From contig NZ_LMDM01000001.1 of the NCBI RefSeq assembly GCF_001425825.1, forward strand, positions 476,257-540,256: DNA of 64,000 bases, read 5' to 3'. The notes under the pieces were generated by a model that was not told the DNA's origin, ran no database searches, and saw nothing but the letters and a program-made list of their open reading frames with translations. The DNA is from Rhizobacter sp. Root1238. Its GTDB lineage: Bacteria > Pseudomonadota > Gammaproteobacteria > Burkholderiales > Burkholderiaceae_C. A program made the position numbers and the translations under genes. Shown piece after piece: positions 9,188-19,922 of the stretch (its first letter is position 1; each line of letters begins with the position of its first letter).

Positions 9188-10726
9188 ATGCAACTGAATC
9201 CCGCAGAAATTTCCGAACTGATCAAGTCCCGCATCGAGGGGCTGGCCGGTTCGACCGACATTCGCAACCAGGGCACCGTGGTGTCGGTGACCGACGGCAT
9301 CTGCCGCATCCACGGCCTGTCGGACGTGATGCAGGGCGAAATGCTGGAGTTCCCCGGTAACACCTTCGGCCTGGCGCTGAACCTCGAGCGCGACTCCGTC
9401 GGCGCGGTGATTCTGGGTGAGTACGAGCACATCTCCGAAGGCGACACGGTCAAGTGCACCGGCCGCATTCTCGAAGTGCCGGTCGGTCCCGAACTGGTCG
9501 GCCGCGTCGTCAACGCGCTGGGCCAGCCGATCGACGGCAAGGGCCCGATCAACGCGAAGCTGTCGGCCCCGATCGAGAAGATCGCCCCGGGCGTGATCGC
9601 CCGCAAGTCGGTCGACCAGCCGATGCAGACCGGCCTGAAGTCCATCGACTCGATGGTGCCGGTCGGCCGCGGCCAGCGCGAACTGATCATCGGCGACCGC
9701 CAGACCGGCAAGACCGCCGTCGCGATCGACGCGATCATCAACCAGAAGGGTCAGAACATGACCTGCATCTACGTTGCGATCGGCCAGAAGGCGTCGTCGA
9801 TCAAGAACGTGGTGCGCGCACTGGAAGCCAACGGCGCGATGGACTACACCATCGTCGTCGCCGCGTCGGCTGCCGAATCGGCCGCGATGCAGTACGTGTC
9901 GGCCTACTCCGGCTGCACGATGGGCGAGTACTTCCGCGACCGCGGGCAAGACGCGCTGATCGTCTATGACGACCTGTCGAAGCAGGCCGTGGCCTACCGC
10001 CAGGTCTCGCTGCTGCTGCGCCGCCCGCCGGGCCGCGAAGCCTACCCGGGCGACGTGTTCTACCTGCACAGCCGCCTGCTGGAGCGCGCCGCGCGCGTGA
10101 ACGCCGACTACGTCGAAGCCTTCACCAAGGGTGAAGTCAAGGGCAAGACCGGCTCGCTGACCGCGCTGCCGATCATCGAGACGCAAGCCGGCGACGTGTC
10201 CGCGTTCGTGCCGACCAACGTGATCTCGATCACCGACGGCCAGATCTTCCTGGAAACCTCGCTGTTCAACGCCGGCATCCGCCCCGCGATCAACGCCGGC
10301 ATCTCGGTGTCGCGCGTCGGTTCTTCGGCGCAGACCAAGATCATCAAGGGCCAGTCCGGCGGCATCCGTACCGACCTGGCGCAGTACCGCGAACTGGCGG
10401 CCTTCGCGCAGTTCGCCTCCGACCTCGATGACGCGACCCGCAAGCAGCTCGACCGCGGCGCGCGCGTGACCGAACTGCTGAAGCAGGCGCAGTACTCGCC
10501 GCTGTCGATCAGCCTGATGGGCGCGACGCTGTTCGCCGTGAACAAGGGCTTCATGGACGACGTGGACGTCAAGAAGGTCCTGGCCTTCGAATCCGGCCTG
10601 CACCAGTTCCTGAAGACCAGCCACGCCGCGCTGCTGAAGGGCATCGAGGACTCGAAGGCGCTGAGCAAGGAAGCCGAGCCGGAGTTGTCCGCCGCGATTG
10701 CCGCGTTCAAGAAGAGCTTCGCCTGA
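9188..10726 (+). CDS. atpA: F1Fo ATP synthase subunit alpha
   Basis: The 512-residue protein begins [17 protein letters not shown], the family start, reached from an ATG with an AGAAAG purine tract in front. The Walker A loop GDRQTGKT ends with Lys175 and Thr176, numbered as in E. coli. The C-terminal domain includes the arginine-finger region ([14 protein letters not shown]). Alpha alternates with beta in the F1 head and provides the non-catalytic nucleotide sites plus the arginine finger. No truncation or frameshift is present. Confidence 0.98.
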   Translation: MQLNPAEISELIKSRIEGLAGSTDIRNQGTVVSVTDGICRIHGLSDVMQGEMLEFPGNTFGLALNLERDSVGAVILGEYEHISEGDTVKCTGRILEVPVGPELVGRVVNALGQPIDGKGPINAKLSAPIEKIAPGVIARKSVDQPMQTGLKSIDSMVPVGRGQRELIIGDRQTGKTAVAIDAIINQKGQNMTCIYVAIGQKASSIKNVVRALEANGAMDYTIVVAASAAESAAMQYVSAYSGCTMGEYFRDRGQDALIVYDDLSKQAVAYRQVSLLLRRPPGREAYPGDVFYLHSRLLERAARVNADYVEAFTKGEVKGKTGSLTALPIIETQAGDVSAFVPTNVISITDGQIFLETSLFNAGIRPAINAGISVSRVGSSAQTKIIKGQSGGIRTDLAQYRELAAFAQFASDLDDATRKQLDRGARVTELLKQAQYSPLSISLMGATLFAVNKGFMDDVDVKKVLAFESGLHQFLKTSHAALLKGIEDSKALSKEAEPELSAAIAAFKKSFA

Positions 10727-10775
10727 AGAACCCCTGTCGCCCCCGGGCGACACGCAAAACCAAAGGAGTTCGCTG

Positions 10776-11645
10776 ATGGCAGCAGGCAAGGAAATACGCG
10801 GCAAGATCAAATCGGTGGAGAACACCAAGAAGATCACCAAGGCCATGGAGATGGTTGCCGCCTCCAAGATGCGCAAGGCGCAGGACCGCATGCGCCATGC
10901 GCGTCCGTACGCCGAGAAGATCCGCAACCTGGCGGCCAACCTGTCGACGGCCACGCCCGAGTACAAGCACCCGTTCATGGTCGCCAACGACGGCGCCAAG
11001 ACGGTCGGCTTCATCGTCGTGTCCACCGACAAGGGCCTGTGCGGCGGCCTGAACACCAACGTGCTGCGCGCCGTCACCGGCAAGCTGCGCGAGCTGGAAG
11101 CGCAGGGCCTGGGTGCCGAGGCGGTGGCCATCGGCAACAAGGGCCTGGGCTTCCTGAACCGCGTCGGCGCGAAGGTGGTGTCGCAGGCCACGCAGCTGGG
11201 CGACAAGCCGCACCTCGACAAGCTGATCGGCCCGGTGAAGGTGCTGTTCGACGCGTACGCCGAGGGCAAGCTGAAGCAGGTGTTCCTGTGCTACACGCGT
11301 TTCATCAACACGATGAAGCAGGAACCGGTGGTGTTGCAGCTGCTGCCGCTCGCGGCCGACAGCATGGTGGTCGACAAGGGCACCCACGGCTGGGATTACC
11401 TGTACGAGCCCGATGCGCCGACGGTGATCAACGAGCTGCTGGTGCGCTACACCGAAGCCCTGGTCTACCAGGCGGTGGCCGAGAACATGGCGTCCGAGCA
11501 GTCGGCGCGCATGGTGGCGATGAAGTCGGCGACCGACAACGCCGGCAGCGTCATCGGCGAGCTGAAGCTGGTCTACAACAAGACCCGCCAGGCGGCGATC
11601 ACCAAAGAACTGTCCGAGATCGTTGCCGGTGCGGCAGCGGTCTGA
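10776..11645 (+). CDS. atpG: F1Fo ATP synthase subunit gamma
   Basis: The 289-residue central-stalk protein has the two long terminal helices of the rotor: [23 protein letters not shown] at the N-terminus (residues about 5-27) and the C-terminal helix ending with [20 protein letters not shown]. The ATG at 10776 is preceded by AAAGGAG at the right distance. The 49-base gap from atpA contains only this ribosome-binding site. Confidence 0.97.
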   Translation: MAAGKEIRGKIKSVENTKKITKAMEMVAASKMRKAQDRMRHARPYAEKIRNLAANLSTATPEYKHPFMVANDGAKTVGFIVVSTDKGLCGGLNTNVLRAVTGKLRELEAQGLGAEAVAIGNKGLGFLNRVGAKVVSQATQLGDKPHLDKLIGPVKVLFDAYAEGKLKQVFLCYTRFINTMKQEPVVLQLLPLAADSMVVDKGTHGWDYLYEPDAPTVINELLVRYTEALVYQAVAENMASEQSARMVAMKSATDNAGSVIGELKLVYNKTRQAAITKELSEIVAGAAAV

Positions 11646-11659
11646 CCCAGAAGATTTGA

Positions 11660-13087
<1,428 letters not shown>

Positions 13088-13102
13088 TCTGAAGGACACA
13101 CC

Positions 13103-13519
13103 ATGGCAACCCTGCATGTCGACGTCGTCTCTGCCGAGGAAGCCATCTTCTCCGGCGAAGCGAAGTTCGTGGCGCTGCCGGGCGAGAACGGCGAGCTGGG
13201 CATCCTGCCCCGCCACACGCCGCTGATCACCCGCATCCGGCCGGGCGCGGTGCGCATCCAGCGCGCCGACACCGGCGAGGAAGAGTTCGTGTTCGTGGCC
13301 GGCGGCATTCTCGAAGTGCAGCCGGGCCGGGTCACCGTGCTGGCCGACACCGCGATCCGCGGCAAGGACCTGGACGAGGCCAAGGCCGCCGAAGCGAAGA
13401 AGATCGCCGAAGAGGCCGTCAAGAACGCGAAGAGCGACCTCGACCTGGCGAAGGCGCAGAACGAACTGGTGGCGCTGGCCGCCCAGATCGCGGCGCTGCG
13501 CAAGTACCGCAAGAAGTAG
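13103..13519 (+). CDS. atpC: F1Fo ATP synthase subunit epsilon
   Basis: The 138-residue protein has the N-terminal beta-sandwich (residues 1-85, with [21 protein letters not shown]) and the C-terminal two-helix hairpin that can inhibit hydrolysis. It is the last gene of the operon. Its TAG stop (13517-13519) is immediately followed by a palindromic repeat that probably ends transcription of the operon. Confidence 0.97.
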   Translation: MATLHVDVVSAEEAIFSGEAKFVALPGENGELGILPRHTPLITRIRPGAVRIQRADTGEEEFVFVAGGILEVQPGRVTVLADTAIRGKDLDEAKAAEAKKIAEEAVKNAKSDLDLAKAQNELVALAAQIAALRKYRKK

Positions 13520-13609
13520 ACCCACCCCCGAAGGCGCGGGAGCGCCTTCCCCCTCGAGGGGGCGCCGCCAGTGGCCCGGCAAAGCCGGTTCCACGGCGTC
13601 CGCTGGGTC
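13519..13609. repeat. Dispersed palindromic intergenic repeat, copy 1
   Basis: This 91-base element fills the gap between the stop codons of two convergent genes (atpC and the DUF3617 gene). It contains the stem-loop AAGGCGC-GGGA-GCGCCTT (13531-13548), the 14-base palindrome CCCCCTCGAGGGGG (13549-13562), and GGCCCGGCAAAGCCGG further on. A near-identical copy in inverted orientation lies at 32363-32450. Both copies begin right after a stop codon in the direction of transcription, which suggests a transcription-ending or mRNA 3'-end role. It could also be a non-autonomous mobile repeat. Confidence 0.85.
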
Positions 13610-14162
13610 AGGGCTTCGCGGGTGCAGCAGGTGCCGTGAATGGCTTGACCGTGCCGCAATCGCTGCCCAGCCAGCTCGCCGTCATCGTCATCTGCGACGT
13701 GCGGGCCTGCCCTTTCATCGTCATCGTCGTCGAGGTCTTCACGGTGTAGCTCTCGGGGCTCGCGAAGGTGACCTCGCCATCGGTCTCCGACGGCATCGGC
13801 TCGGTGCAGCTCGAATGCCATTTCCAGACGCTGCCGCTGCGCGAGCCGACATCGGTCTTGCAGCGGGTCTGCGCCTCTTGCCAGCGGCCCTGGTCGAGCG
13901 ATTCCTTCGTGTGGCAGATCTTGAGTCCGCCGGTCGGGCCGCCGCGCGCCTTCATCGCCGCCTCCATGCGGGCGCGCGCTTCGGGCGGCATGTCCTTCAG
14001 GCGCTGCGCCATGTCGGGCATCGGCTGGCCGTTGACGAGGCGCTCGCTCTTCACCTCCCACAGGCCCGGCTTGATCGGCGGCGCGTTCTGCGCCTGCACG
14101 GCCATGCCATGGCTCGACAACAGCAGGCCCAGTGACGCGAGGCGAAGGCGGAAGCGGCGCAT
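13608..14162 (-). CDS. DUF3617-family exported protein
   Basis: The 184-residue protein has a signal peptide (basic MRRFRLRL, hydrophobic core, cleavage after VQA near residue 24). DUF3617 hallmarks follow: PPIKPGLWEVKSER and later C-x-T-x-E and W-K-W-H-S-S-C-T-E segments with conserved cysteines that probably form disulfides. DUF3617 proteins are small periplasmic proteins of unknown function in proteobacteria. The start at 14162 is chosen because CAGGAGAC lies directly upstream and the signal peptide begins there. It is convergent with atpC. Confidence 0.8.
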   Translation of the reverse strand: MRRFRLRLASLGLLLSSHGMAVQAQNAPPIKPGLWEVKSERLVNGQPMPDMAQRLKDMPPEARARMEAAMKARGGPTGGLKICHTKESLDQGRWQEAQTRCKTDVGSRSGSVWKWHSSCTEPMPSETDGEVTFASPESYTVKTSTTMTMKGQARTSQMTMTASWLGSDCGTVKPFTAPAAPAKP

Positions 14163-14239
14163 GGCGGTCTCCTGACGCGGTAGGTGCGCGGATGATGGCA
14201 CGCAGCCTGCGCCCGACCAAGTGGCCCGATACTGCGGCG

Positions 14240-15040
14240 ATGTCGCTGATCGATGAAGCCCTGCGCGCCGGCCACGCGCCCGCACCGCGCAACCCCACCG
14301 CGCTGCAACGCGTGCTGGTGGCCGGCGGTGCCGGCCCGCTCGGCTCGGCCTTGCTCGAAAGCCTGCTGTCGGTGCGGGCGTTCGCGCCGGTCAGCGTGCT
14401 CGTCACGCAGCCGACGCGCGCCGCGTTGCATGGCCTGCGCGCAGTGCTGTGGCCCGACGGCACGCCGCTGCCGCCGGGCGACGAGCAGGTCGGCGTGATC
14501 GTGTTCGACCGCGAGCGCCATGCCAACGGCCGCGAGCTGGCCTTCTACCGGCCCGAACCGGCCGAGCTGCCTGCCATCGCGGCGCAATGGCAGGCGCGCG
14601 GCGTGCGCCACCTGCTCGTGGTGATGCCGCACACGATGGCGAGCCTGCCGGATGCGCTGAAGCGCGGGCTGGCCAACCTGGACGAGCACGCGGTCGCGGC
14701 ACTCGGCTTCGAGCACCTGGTGTTCATGCGCACCGCGCAGGCCGGTGCGAACGAGCGCGTCAGCCATCCGGCGCAGCGCCTGGCTCACTGGATGCTGTCG
14801 CAACTGCAGATGATGGTGCCGCAGCGCGACCGGCCGGTGCGCGCGCAGAAGGTCGCGCAGTTCGCGGCGCAGGTGGCAGCCCGGCTCGCGCAGAGCCCGC
14901 CCGGCACACGCGTCGTGCCGCCGGAAACGGTGTGGGAGGCCGCGCAGGTCGACGACATCGCCGGTCTCGCGCAGCGCTGGCTCAACGGGCCAGAGCCAGC
15001 GCCAATGCCTGCTGTATCGGAGCGGGCGGCGCGGCCGTAG
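14240..15040 (+). CDS. Hypothetical protein with Rossmann-like N-terminus
   Basis: The 266-residue protein contains VLVAGGAGPLGSALLESLLS at about residues 25-44, a glycine-rich beta-alpha-beta turn like those of NAD(P)-binding epimerases/reductases. The catalytic Y-x-x-x-K of the short-chain dehydrogenase family is not apparent, and the protein is short for an extended epimerase. A start at 14240 (MSLIDEALRAG) is most likely; earlier in-frame ATGs exist at 14192 and 14195. It overlaps the end of the convergent exosortase-operon gene by about 59 bases at its 3' end, an unusually long convergent overlap. Function is unknown. Confidence 0.6.
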   Translation: MSLIDEALRAGHAPAPRNPTALQRVLVAGGAGPLGSALLESLLSVRAFAPVSVLVTQPTRAALHGLRAVLWPDGTPLPPGDEQVGVIVFDRERHANGRELAFYRPEPAELPAIAAQWQARGVRHLLVVMPHTMASLPDALKRGLANLDEHAVAALGFEHLVFMRTAQAGANERVSHPAQRLAHWMLSQLQMMVPQRDRPVRAQKVAQFAAQVAARLAQSPPGTRVVPPETVWEAAQVDDIAGLAQRWLNGPEPAPMPAVSERAARP

Positions 15041-16301
15041 CATCCTCTGGCACCGCACGCGTGGCGTTGCCACCGCGCGCCGGCGGCTTCGGCGTGCGCG
15101 GCACCGGCCGCATCTGCGACAGCACCCAGCGTACGCGCGCCGCATTGACCTCGCCGCGCGCATCGAAGCGCGCCAGCTCCAGGTCGGGGTTGTGCAGCAG
15201 GCTGGCCAGCCACGCGGCCTCGGCCGGCGTCAGCTTGTCGACGCGCTTGTGCAGCAGCTGCGCCGCGGCCGCATGCGCACCGCAGCGGCCCTGGCCCCAG
15301 GGCACCAGCGACAGGTAGAGGTGCATCACGCGCGCCTTGCCGAGCGTGCGGTCCAGCTCGACGGCATACAGCAGCTCGCGCAGCTTGCGCGCATGGCCGC
15401 GGGCGCCGCCGGTGTAGACCAGCCGCGCGAGCTGCTGCGACAAGGTGCTGGCGCCGCGCTGCGGTTCGAACGACAGCGCGTGGCCGATCTCGTCGAGGTC
15501 GTAGCCGGTGTGCTCGTGAAAGCGCTGGTCCTCGGCGGCGATCACCGCGCGCGGCAGCCAGGTGCCGAAGCCGCCGGCCGGCACCGCGCCGTCGGTGTTG
15601 CAGTTCGGCGCGGCATTCAGCAGCGCTTCGGTGCCCAGCCCCGCGACGCGAAAGCCGTCGAGCCGCGGGCGGAACTCCAGCGTGCGCTCGGGCAGCCGCA
15701 GCCGCAGGTCGAAGCGCATCAGCCCGTCGACCTGCGCATGCGGCAGTTCGGGAATGGTCGATGCGAACAGCGCGAACGCATCGGCGATCGGCGTCACGTC
15801 GCCTTGCACATTCAACTCGAGCCGCTGCGGCGTCAGCACCGCGCGCCAGCGGCCGCGCACCGCATGCGCCGGCTCGCCGAGCGCGAAGTCGCCCTGCAGG
15901 TTCATGTCGGCGTCGCGCGCCAGCGTGACCACCAGGCGCGTCAGCCGCACCGCATCGCCCGGCAGGCCGATGCCGCGCAGCGCGCACGGTGCGCAGGTGG
16001 CCCGCCAGGCATCGGGACCGTCCGGCGCGATCGCGACGCGGCCGAAGGGCGTGCGCACCGTGCGGCCTTCGAGCACCCGCAGCATTACCGGGTGCGTCGC
16101 GAGCCGGATCACCGCCGGCATGCTGATCGCGCGCTGCCACGGGCCGATGTGCAGCGTCTGCGCCCACTCGCCGTCGACCGGCCGCAGCAGGCGCAGCATC
16201 GCCCACCCGCCCACCAGCAGTGCGAGCAGCAACGCCGCCAGCACGCCGGTGATCCACAACGCCAACTTCGTTCGCCAACTCGTCACGCGCCAAGCTTTCA
16301 C
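14982..16301 (-). CDS. GT51 peptidoglycan glycosyltransferase with an extra N-terminal domain
   Basis: This 439-residue protein has an N-terminal membrane anchor (residues about 12-36), an uncharacterised extracytoplasmic region of some 200 residues, and then a GT51 domain. The GT51 motifs are EDQRFHEHTGYD with catalytic Glu257, GASTLSQQLAR (283-293), and ELDRTLGKARVMHLYLSLVPWG with the second conserved Glu315. There is no penicillin-binding transpeptidase domain, so it resembles a monofunctional glycan polymerase (MtgA-like) but is nearly twice the usual length. The start is GTG at 16301, overlapping the previous stop as GTGA. It is the last gene of the exosortase operon, which suggests a link between surface-protein anchoring and the cell wall (inference). 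Confidence 0.85.
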   Translation of the reverse strand: MKAWRVTSWRTKLALWITGVLAALLLALLVGGWAMLRLLRPVDGEWAQTLHIGPWQRAISMPAVIRLATHPVMLRVLEGRTVRTPFGRVAIAPDGPDAWRATCAPCALRGIGLPGDAVRLTRLVVTLARDADMNLQGDFALGEPAHAVRGRWRAVLTPQRLELNVQGDVTPIADAFALFASTIPELPHAQVDGLMRFDLRLRLPERTLEFRPRLDGFRVAGLGTEALLNAAPNCNTDGAVPAGGFGTWLPRAVIAAEDQRFHEHTGYDLDEIGHALSFEPQRGASTLSQQLARLVYTGGARGHARKLRELLYAVELDRTLGKARVMHLYLSLVPWGQGRCGAHAAAAQLLHKRVDKLTPAEAAWLASLLHNPDLELARFDARGEVNAARVRWVLSQMRPVPRTPKPPARGGNATRAVPEDATAAPPAPIQQALALALAR

Positions 16302-16843
16302 AATGCCCTCGCTGTCGTGATGGCCTGCCACGGGCCGGTGCTCTGCCCAAGCTGTGCTGCCCAGAACCAGCTGGACGCATCGGTGAAGGCCGCGCCGTCG
16401 GCCCCGACGATCCGTTCGCACACGCGGGTGCGCTGGCCGTTGCGCTCGGCCACGAAGCAACGCCACAGCCGCTGCGCGTCGTCGCGCTCCAGCCGGGCCT
16501 GCTCGATGCGGTAGCCGAGCCCGCGGTAGCAATCGGCGGCCGGGTGCAGCATGCGGGTCGGCGTGCGCACCTCGCGCATCACCAGCACCTGCGCACCGTC
16601 GGTGAGCCGCGCGATGCGGCCGGGGAACTGCGCTGCAAAGCGCTGCTCGACGGCGCTCAGCGCGAGCGGGCGAAGCGCGCGGCCCTCCCATTCGATCGGC
16701 CACTCGAAGGCGGCATCGGTCGCCGCGACACCCGTGCGGTCGCGCGGCGTGCCGAGCACCGGCAGCAGCGCACAGGCCAGCAGCAGGGCCGCGAAGCCCA
16801 GCTTGTGCCGCAGGCCGTCGCGGTCATTGCGGCGCAGCATCAT
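16298..16843 (-). CDS. EpsI-like exosortase-associated protein
   Basis: This 181-residue protein has one N-terminal hydrophobic anchor (about residues 12-32) and an extracytoplasmic domain. It resembles the EpsI/DUF3485 proteins that accompany exosortases: the segment MLHPAADCYRGLGY corresponds to their H-S/P-x-x-C-Y-x-x-x-G-W/Y motif with an invariant cysteine. It overlaps the exosortase gene by 20 bases upstream and the GT51 gene by 4 bases downstream, so it is embedded in the operon. EpsI-like proteins are thought to assist exosortase-dependent processing or export, but their biochemical role is not settled. Assignment is from the motif and context and could not be tested by search. Confidence 0.6.
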   Translation of the reverse strand: MMLRRNDRDGLRHKLGFAALLLACALLPVLGTPRDRTGVAATDAAFEWPIEWEGRALRPLALSAVEQRFAAQFPGRIARLTDGAQVLVMREVRTPTRMLHPAADCYRGLGYRIEQARLERDDAQRLWRCFVAERNGQRTRVCERIVGADGAAFTDASSWFWAAQLGQSTGPWQAITTARAL

Positions 16844-17663
16844 CCACCTCCCGCATCAGCACCGTCACCGCGGTGCAGACCATCGCCAGCACCGCGAGAC
16901 CGATGCCCTGGTGCCAGGCCTCGGCCAGCGGTCCGCGCGACTCCAGCGCCACCAGCACGGTGTTGCGCAGCACGTTGCCGCACAGCACCAGCGCGCCGAC
17001 CGCCGGCAGCCGCCGCATGAAACTGCGTTCGCGCAGCCCGCCCAGCAAGGCCATCGTGCAGGCGCAGAAGTACGCCATCCAGACCATCTGCACGCCGGAG
17101 CACGGCGCATCGACGATCACCAGCTGTCCGTCCACCCGCATCGCGGTGCCGCTGCGCTCGGCCGCGCGGCCGGCGAGCTGCAGCAGCCAGGTGCTGCATT
17201 GGGCCGTCACCAGCCGCAGCGGGAAGCCGGCGTAGAACTGCAGCGACGAGATGACCGGCAGCGACAGCACGGCCAAGCCCGCGAGCGGCAGCGTGGCCTG
17301 GCCCGACGGCGCGATGGCGCGCCAGCCGCAGGCCAGCGCCAGCGCGGCCAGCCCTGCGCCGGCGAGCGGTGGTGCCACCGCCTGCGACACGGTGGCCAGC
17401 AACGTCAGCGCGCCGGCCGCGATCCACCAGCCCGGCCGCGGGTTGCCGCGCAGTCCGTGCGCCTGCCAGACGACCCAGCCGAGCAGCACCGCCACCGCGG
17501 CCAGCCCGAGCGGATCGTCCGAGCCATCGGCCAGCCGACCCGCCGCCCAGCGCCAGTGCGGCCACAGCGCCACCGCCTGCAGCCCGAGCCAGGCGAGCGG
17601 CGGCATCGCTTCGAAGCGCTCCAGCCAGCGGCCGGTGGCGGAGGTGGACAACACGGTTCCCAT
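16824..17663 (-). CDS. Exosortase (transpeptidase of PEP-CTERM proteins)
   Basis: This 279-residue protein is made of about eight hydrophobic helices and carries the archaeosortase/exosortase catalytic triad. The nucleophile is Cys188 in DAPCSGVQMVW, the arginine is Arg233 in NVLRN, and the histidine is His251 in W-H-Q-G-I-G. Exosortases cleave a C-terminal PEP-CTERM tripartite tail and transfer the protein to a cell-surface acceptor. The only PEP-CTERM protein found in this window is encoded 18 bases upstream, so this appears to be a dedicated enzyme. It is not surrounded by exopolysaccharide genes, unlike the common EPS-linked type. I do not assign a lettered Xrt class. Confidence 0.92.
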   Translation of the reverse strand: MGTVLSTSATGRWLERFEAMPPLAWLGLQAVALWPHWRWAAGRLADGSDDPLGLAAVAVLLGWVVWQAHGLRGNPRPGWWIAAGALTLLATVSQAVAPPLAGAGLAALALACGWRAIAPSGQATLPLAGLAVLSLPVISSLQFYAGFPLRLVTAQCSTWLLQLAGRAAERSGTAMRVDGQLVIVDAPCSGVQMVWMAYFCACTMALLGGLRERSFMRRLPAVGALVLCGNVLRNTVLVALESRGPLAEAWHQGIGLAVLAMVCTAVTVLMREVDDAAPQ

Positions 17664-17681
17664 GGTGGTGCCTCATGCCTT

Positions 17682-19760
17682 TCACGCGACGGCTGCCGCG
17701 CGGCGGCGCTGCAGCGCGACGCCGGCCACGCCGAACACCACCAGCAGCGCCAGCCAGGCCGCCGGCTCCGGCGTGCTCGGCACCTCGGCGCCGAGCGCGG
17801 TCTCGGCCACGCCCTGCGGCAACGGCAGCGGCTGGTCGACGGTCGGCGCGAGCGACGGGTTCGGGTTGCGCACCACCTCGTCGACCGCGATGAAGCTGGT
17901 GTACTGCGTCAGCAGGCTGTACTTCAGGCCGAGCGCGGTGATGGCTTCCTTCTCGGCGTTGCCGCCGACCAGCGACTCCTGGTCGCTGAGTGCCGCGATG
18001 CGCTGGCGGGCCCACAGGTGGCGCAGCGCCGACGAGGTCTGGTCCTCATGGCCGGCCACCATCAGCTCCTCGCGCCACGGGCCGTCGGCCGCACGGCCAT
18101 CGAGCACCAGCCGGCCTGCGGCCGGCACGCCCGGCTGCGAGCGCCACTTGCCCTGCAGCAGCACCGGGCGGCCGCCCAGCACGTCGGGCAGCGCGGCCGG
18201 TTCGACGTCGTAGACGTCCAGCCCGTCGAAGCGCGCCTTCAGCTGCGTCAGCACCGGCGAGTCGATCATGCGGCGCAGGCGCTCGGCCTGCGCGGCGGCC
18301 TCGGCCGGCTTCGTGACGACGAAGGCCTCGCCCTGGCCGGCACGCGCCAGCCCTTCGATCAGCGCGCGGTTGACGCTGCTGCCGATGCCGAACGCGAACA
18401 CGTTGAACTCGTTCAGGTGGCGGCGCACCAGCTGGAACAACTCGGACTCGACCGTCACGTAGCCGTCGGTCACGACGATCACGCTGCGCGACAGGTCCGC
18501 GGGCTTCGGCAGTTCGGCCACGCGGCGCAGCGCCGGCACGATCTCGGTGCCGCCGCCGCCGCTGGTCTGCGTCAGGGCCTGCAGCGCGCGCTCGATGTTG
18601 GCGCGGGTGGCCGGCACCGAGGTCGGCGACAGCATGCGGCTGCTGCCGGAGAACAGCATCACGTTGAAGGTGTCGCTCGGGCGCAGGCCGCCGATCAGGT
18701 TCTGCATCAGCACCTTCGCGGTGTCCAGCGGGTAGCCGTGCATCGAGCCGGAGATGTCGACCACGAAGATGTAGTCGCGCGGCGTGACCTGCTGCAGCGG
18801 CACGGCCTTCGGCGGCTCGACCATCGCGAGGAAGAAGTTCTCGCCGCCGGTCAGGTCGTCGCCTCGGTACAGCATCAGGCCGGACGCGATGCGGTCGCCC
18901 GCCAGGCGGTAGCTCAGGATGAAGTCGCGGTTGTTGGCAGCCTTCGCGGCGGCAAGGCTCACGCTCGCATGCGCGGTGTCAGCCCCCTGCACGCGGATCT
19001 CGTGCGATGACGAGACGATGTCCTTCACCGCGATCGGCGCGTCGACCCGCAGCTTCAGGTCGAACGCGGTGTTCGATTCGACGCCGCCGCGCAGGTAGGG
19101 CGTGGCGGCCCAGGTCGGCCGGCCGGCCGCATCGGCCACGGACGGGCTGCCGTAGCGCGGCCCGACGACCGTCGGGAACACGAAGCCGTACTGCGCGTCG
19201 GTCGGCACCAGCAGTTCGGTGTAGCGCAGCTCCACCGCCACGTCGTCGCCCGGCAGGATGTTGGCGACGTTCATCTCGAACACATTGGGCCGGTGCTGTT
19301 CCAGCAGTGCGCTGGTCTTGCCCTCGCGCTTCGCGTTGTCGTACTCGATGCGCGCCTGCTGCTTCTCGCGGATGCGGGCGGTCAGCAGCCGGTTGCCCAG
19401 GCGCACGTTCATCGCGTAGATCGCGGCCTGCGTCGAGCCGGGGAACACGTAGCGGGCCTCGATCGGCCGCTGGCCTTCGTTGCGGTAGTGCTGCGTGACG
19501 GTCACGTCGGCGATCACGCCGCTGATGCGCACGTCGACCGCGGTCGACTTCAGCGGCAACCGGTCGGTGCCGGGATCGGCGTTGTCGATGAAGAAGTACG
19601 GGCTCTCGCCCTTGCGGGCCTCGGAGTCGTCGGCACGGGCCGGCGACCACGCGAGCGTGAGGATGGCCGCGAACAGCGACAGCGCAATGCACAGCATCAC
19701 GCGGCCGACGCTGGTGAGGGGGCGAAGCGGGTGGAACGGAACGCGGCGCAGCGGGGACAT
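17682..19760 (-). CDS. VIT and vWA domain surface protein with a PEP-CTERM tail
   Basis: The 692-residue protein has a signal peptide (hydrophobic core about 20-38, cleavage after ARA near 43), a VIT domain (about 60-190), and a vWA domain starting near 328. The vWA domain has a complete MIDAS: D335-x-S337-x-S339, Thr405 and T431-D432-G. A Pro-rich linker leads to the tripartite C-terminus: Pro664-Glu665-Pro666, a hydrophobic helix, then Arg-Arg-Arg (685-687). This is the inter-alpha-trypsin-inhibitor-like architecture seen in proteobacterial dedicated-sortase targets, here with an exosortase tail instead of LPXTG. AGGAG sits 7 bases before the ATG at 19760. It is the first gene of the operon and its likely role is metal-dependent adhesion at the surface. 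Confidence 0.93.
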   Translation of the reverse strand: MSPLRRVPFHPLRPLTSVGRVMLCIALSLFAAILTLAWSPARADDSEARKGESPYFFIDNADPGTDRLPLKSTAVDVRISGVIADVTVTQHYRNEGQRPIEARYVFPGSTQAAIYAMNVRLGNRLLTARIREKQQARIEYDNAKREGKTSALLEQHRPNVFEMNVANILPGDDVAVELRYTELLVPTDAQYGFVFPTVVGPRYGSPSVADAAGRPTWAATPYLRGGVESNTAFDLKLRVDAPIAVKDIVSSSHEIRVQGADTAHASVSLAAAKAANNRDFILSYRLAGDRIASGLMLYRGDDLTGGENFFLAMVEPPKAVPLQQVTPRDYIFVVDISGSMHGYPLDTAKVLMQNLIGGLRPSDTFNVMLFSGSSRMLSPTSVPATRANIERALQALTQTSGGGGTEIVPALRRVAELPKPADLSRSVIVVTDGYVTVESELFQLVRRHLNEFNVFAFGIGSSVNRALIEGLARAGQGEAFVVTKPAEAAAQAERLRRMIDSPVLTQLKARFDGLDVYDVEPAALPDVLGGRPVLLQGKWRSQPGVPAAGRLVLDGRAADGPWREELMVAGHEDQTSSALRHLWARQRIAALSDQESLVGGNAEKEAITALGLKYSLLTQYTSFIAVDEVVRNPNPSLAPTVDQPLPLPQGVAETALGAEVPSTPEPAAWLALLVVFGVAGVALQRRRAAAVA

Positions 19761-19851
19761 GGTTTTCTCCTGGGGCGCGCCGCTCGGTGGGCGCGTGGCC
19801 GCAAGGATCGAGCGTCGATGCGAAGCGGCTTCGAAGTCGCCACCGTGTTGT

Positions 19852-19869
19852 GTGAAGCGCACGTGAAGC
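19852..19869 (-). promoter_or_regulatory. Direct repeat 7-4-7, candidate response-regulator site
   Basis: On the minus strand GCTTCAC, four bases, then GCTTCAC lie 92-109 bases upstream of the VIT gene start and 54-71 bases before the divergent kinase start. The 11-base period is the one used by OmpR/PhoB-type regulators. The TTCA core is shared with the repeats at 22219-22281. Confidence 0.5.
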
Positions 19870-19922
19870 CTGTTCCGACCCGAGCCGCCGCGAAAGGCAA
19901 GCCGCTGGCGATAGAGTCGGGC

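Noticed and set aside
16824..17663. EPS-linked exosortase of the XrtA/EpsH kind
   Set aside because: No glycosyltransferase, Wzc/Wzz or prsK/prsR-type genes are adjacent; the neighbours are a single VIT target and GT51.
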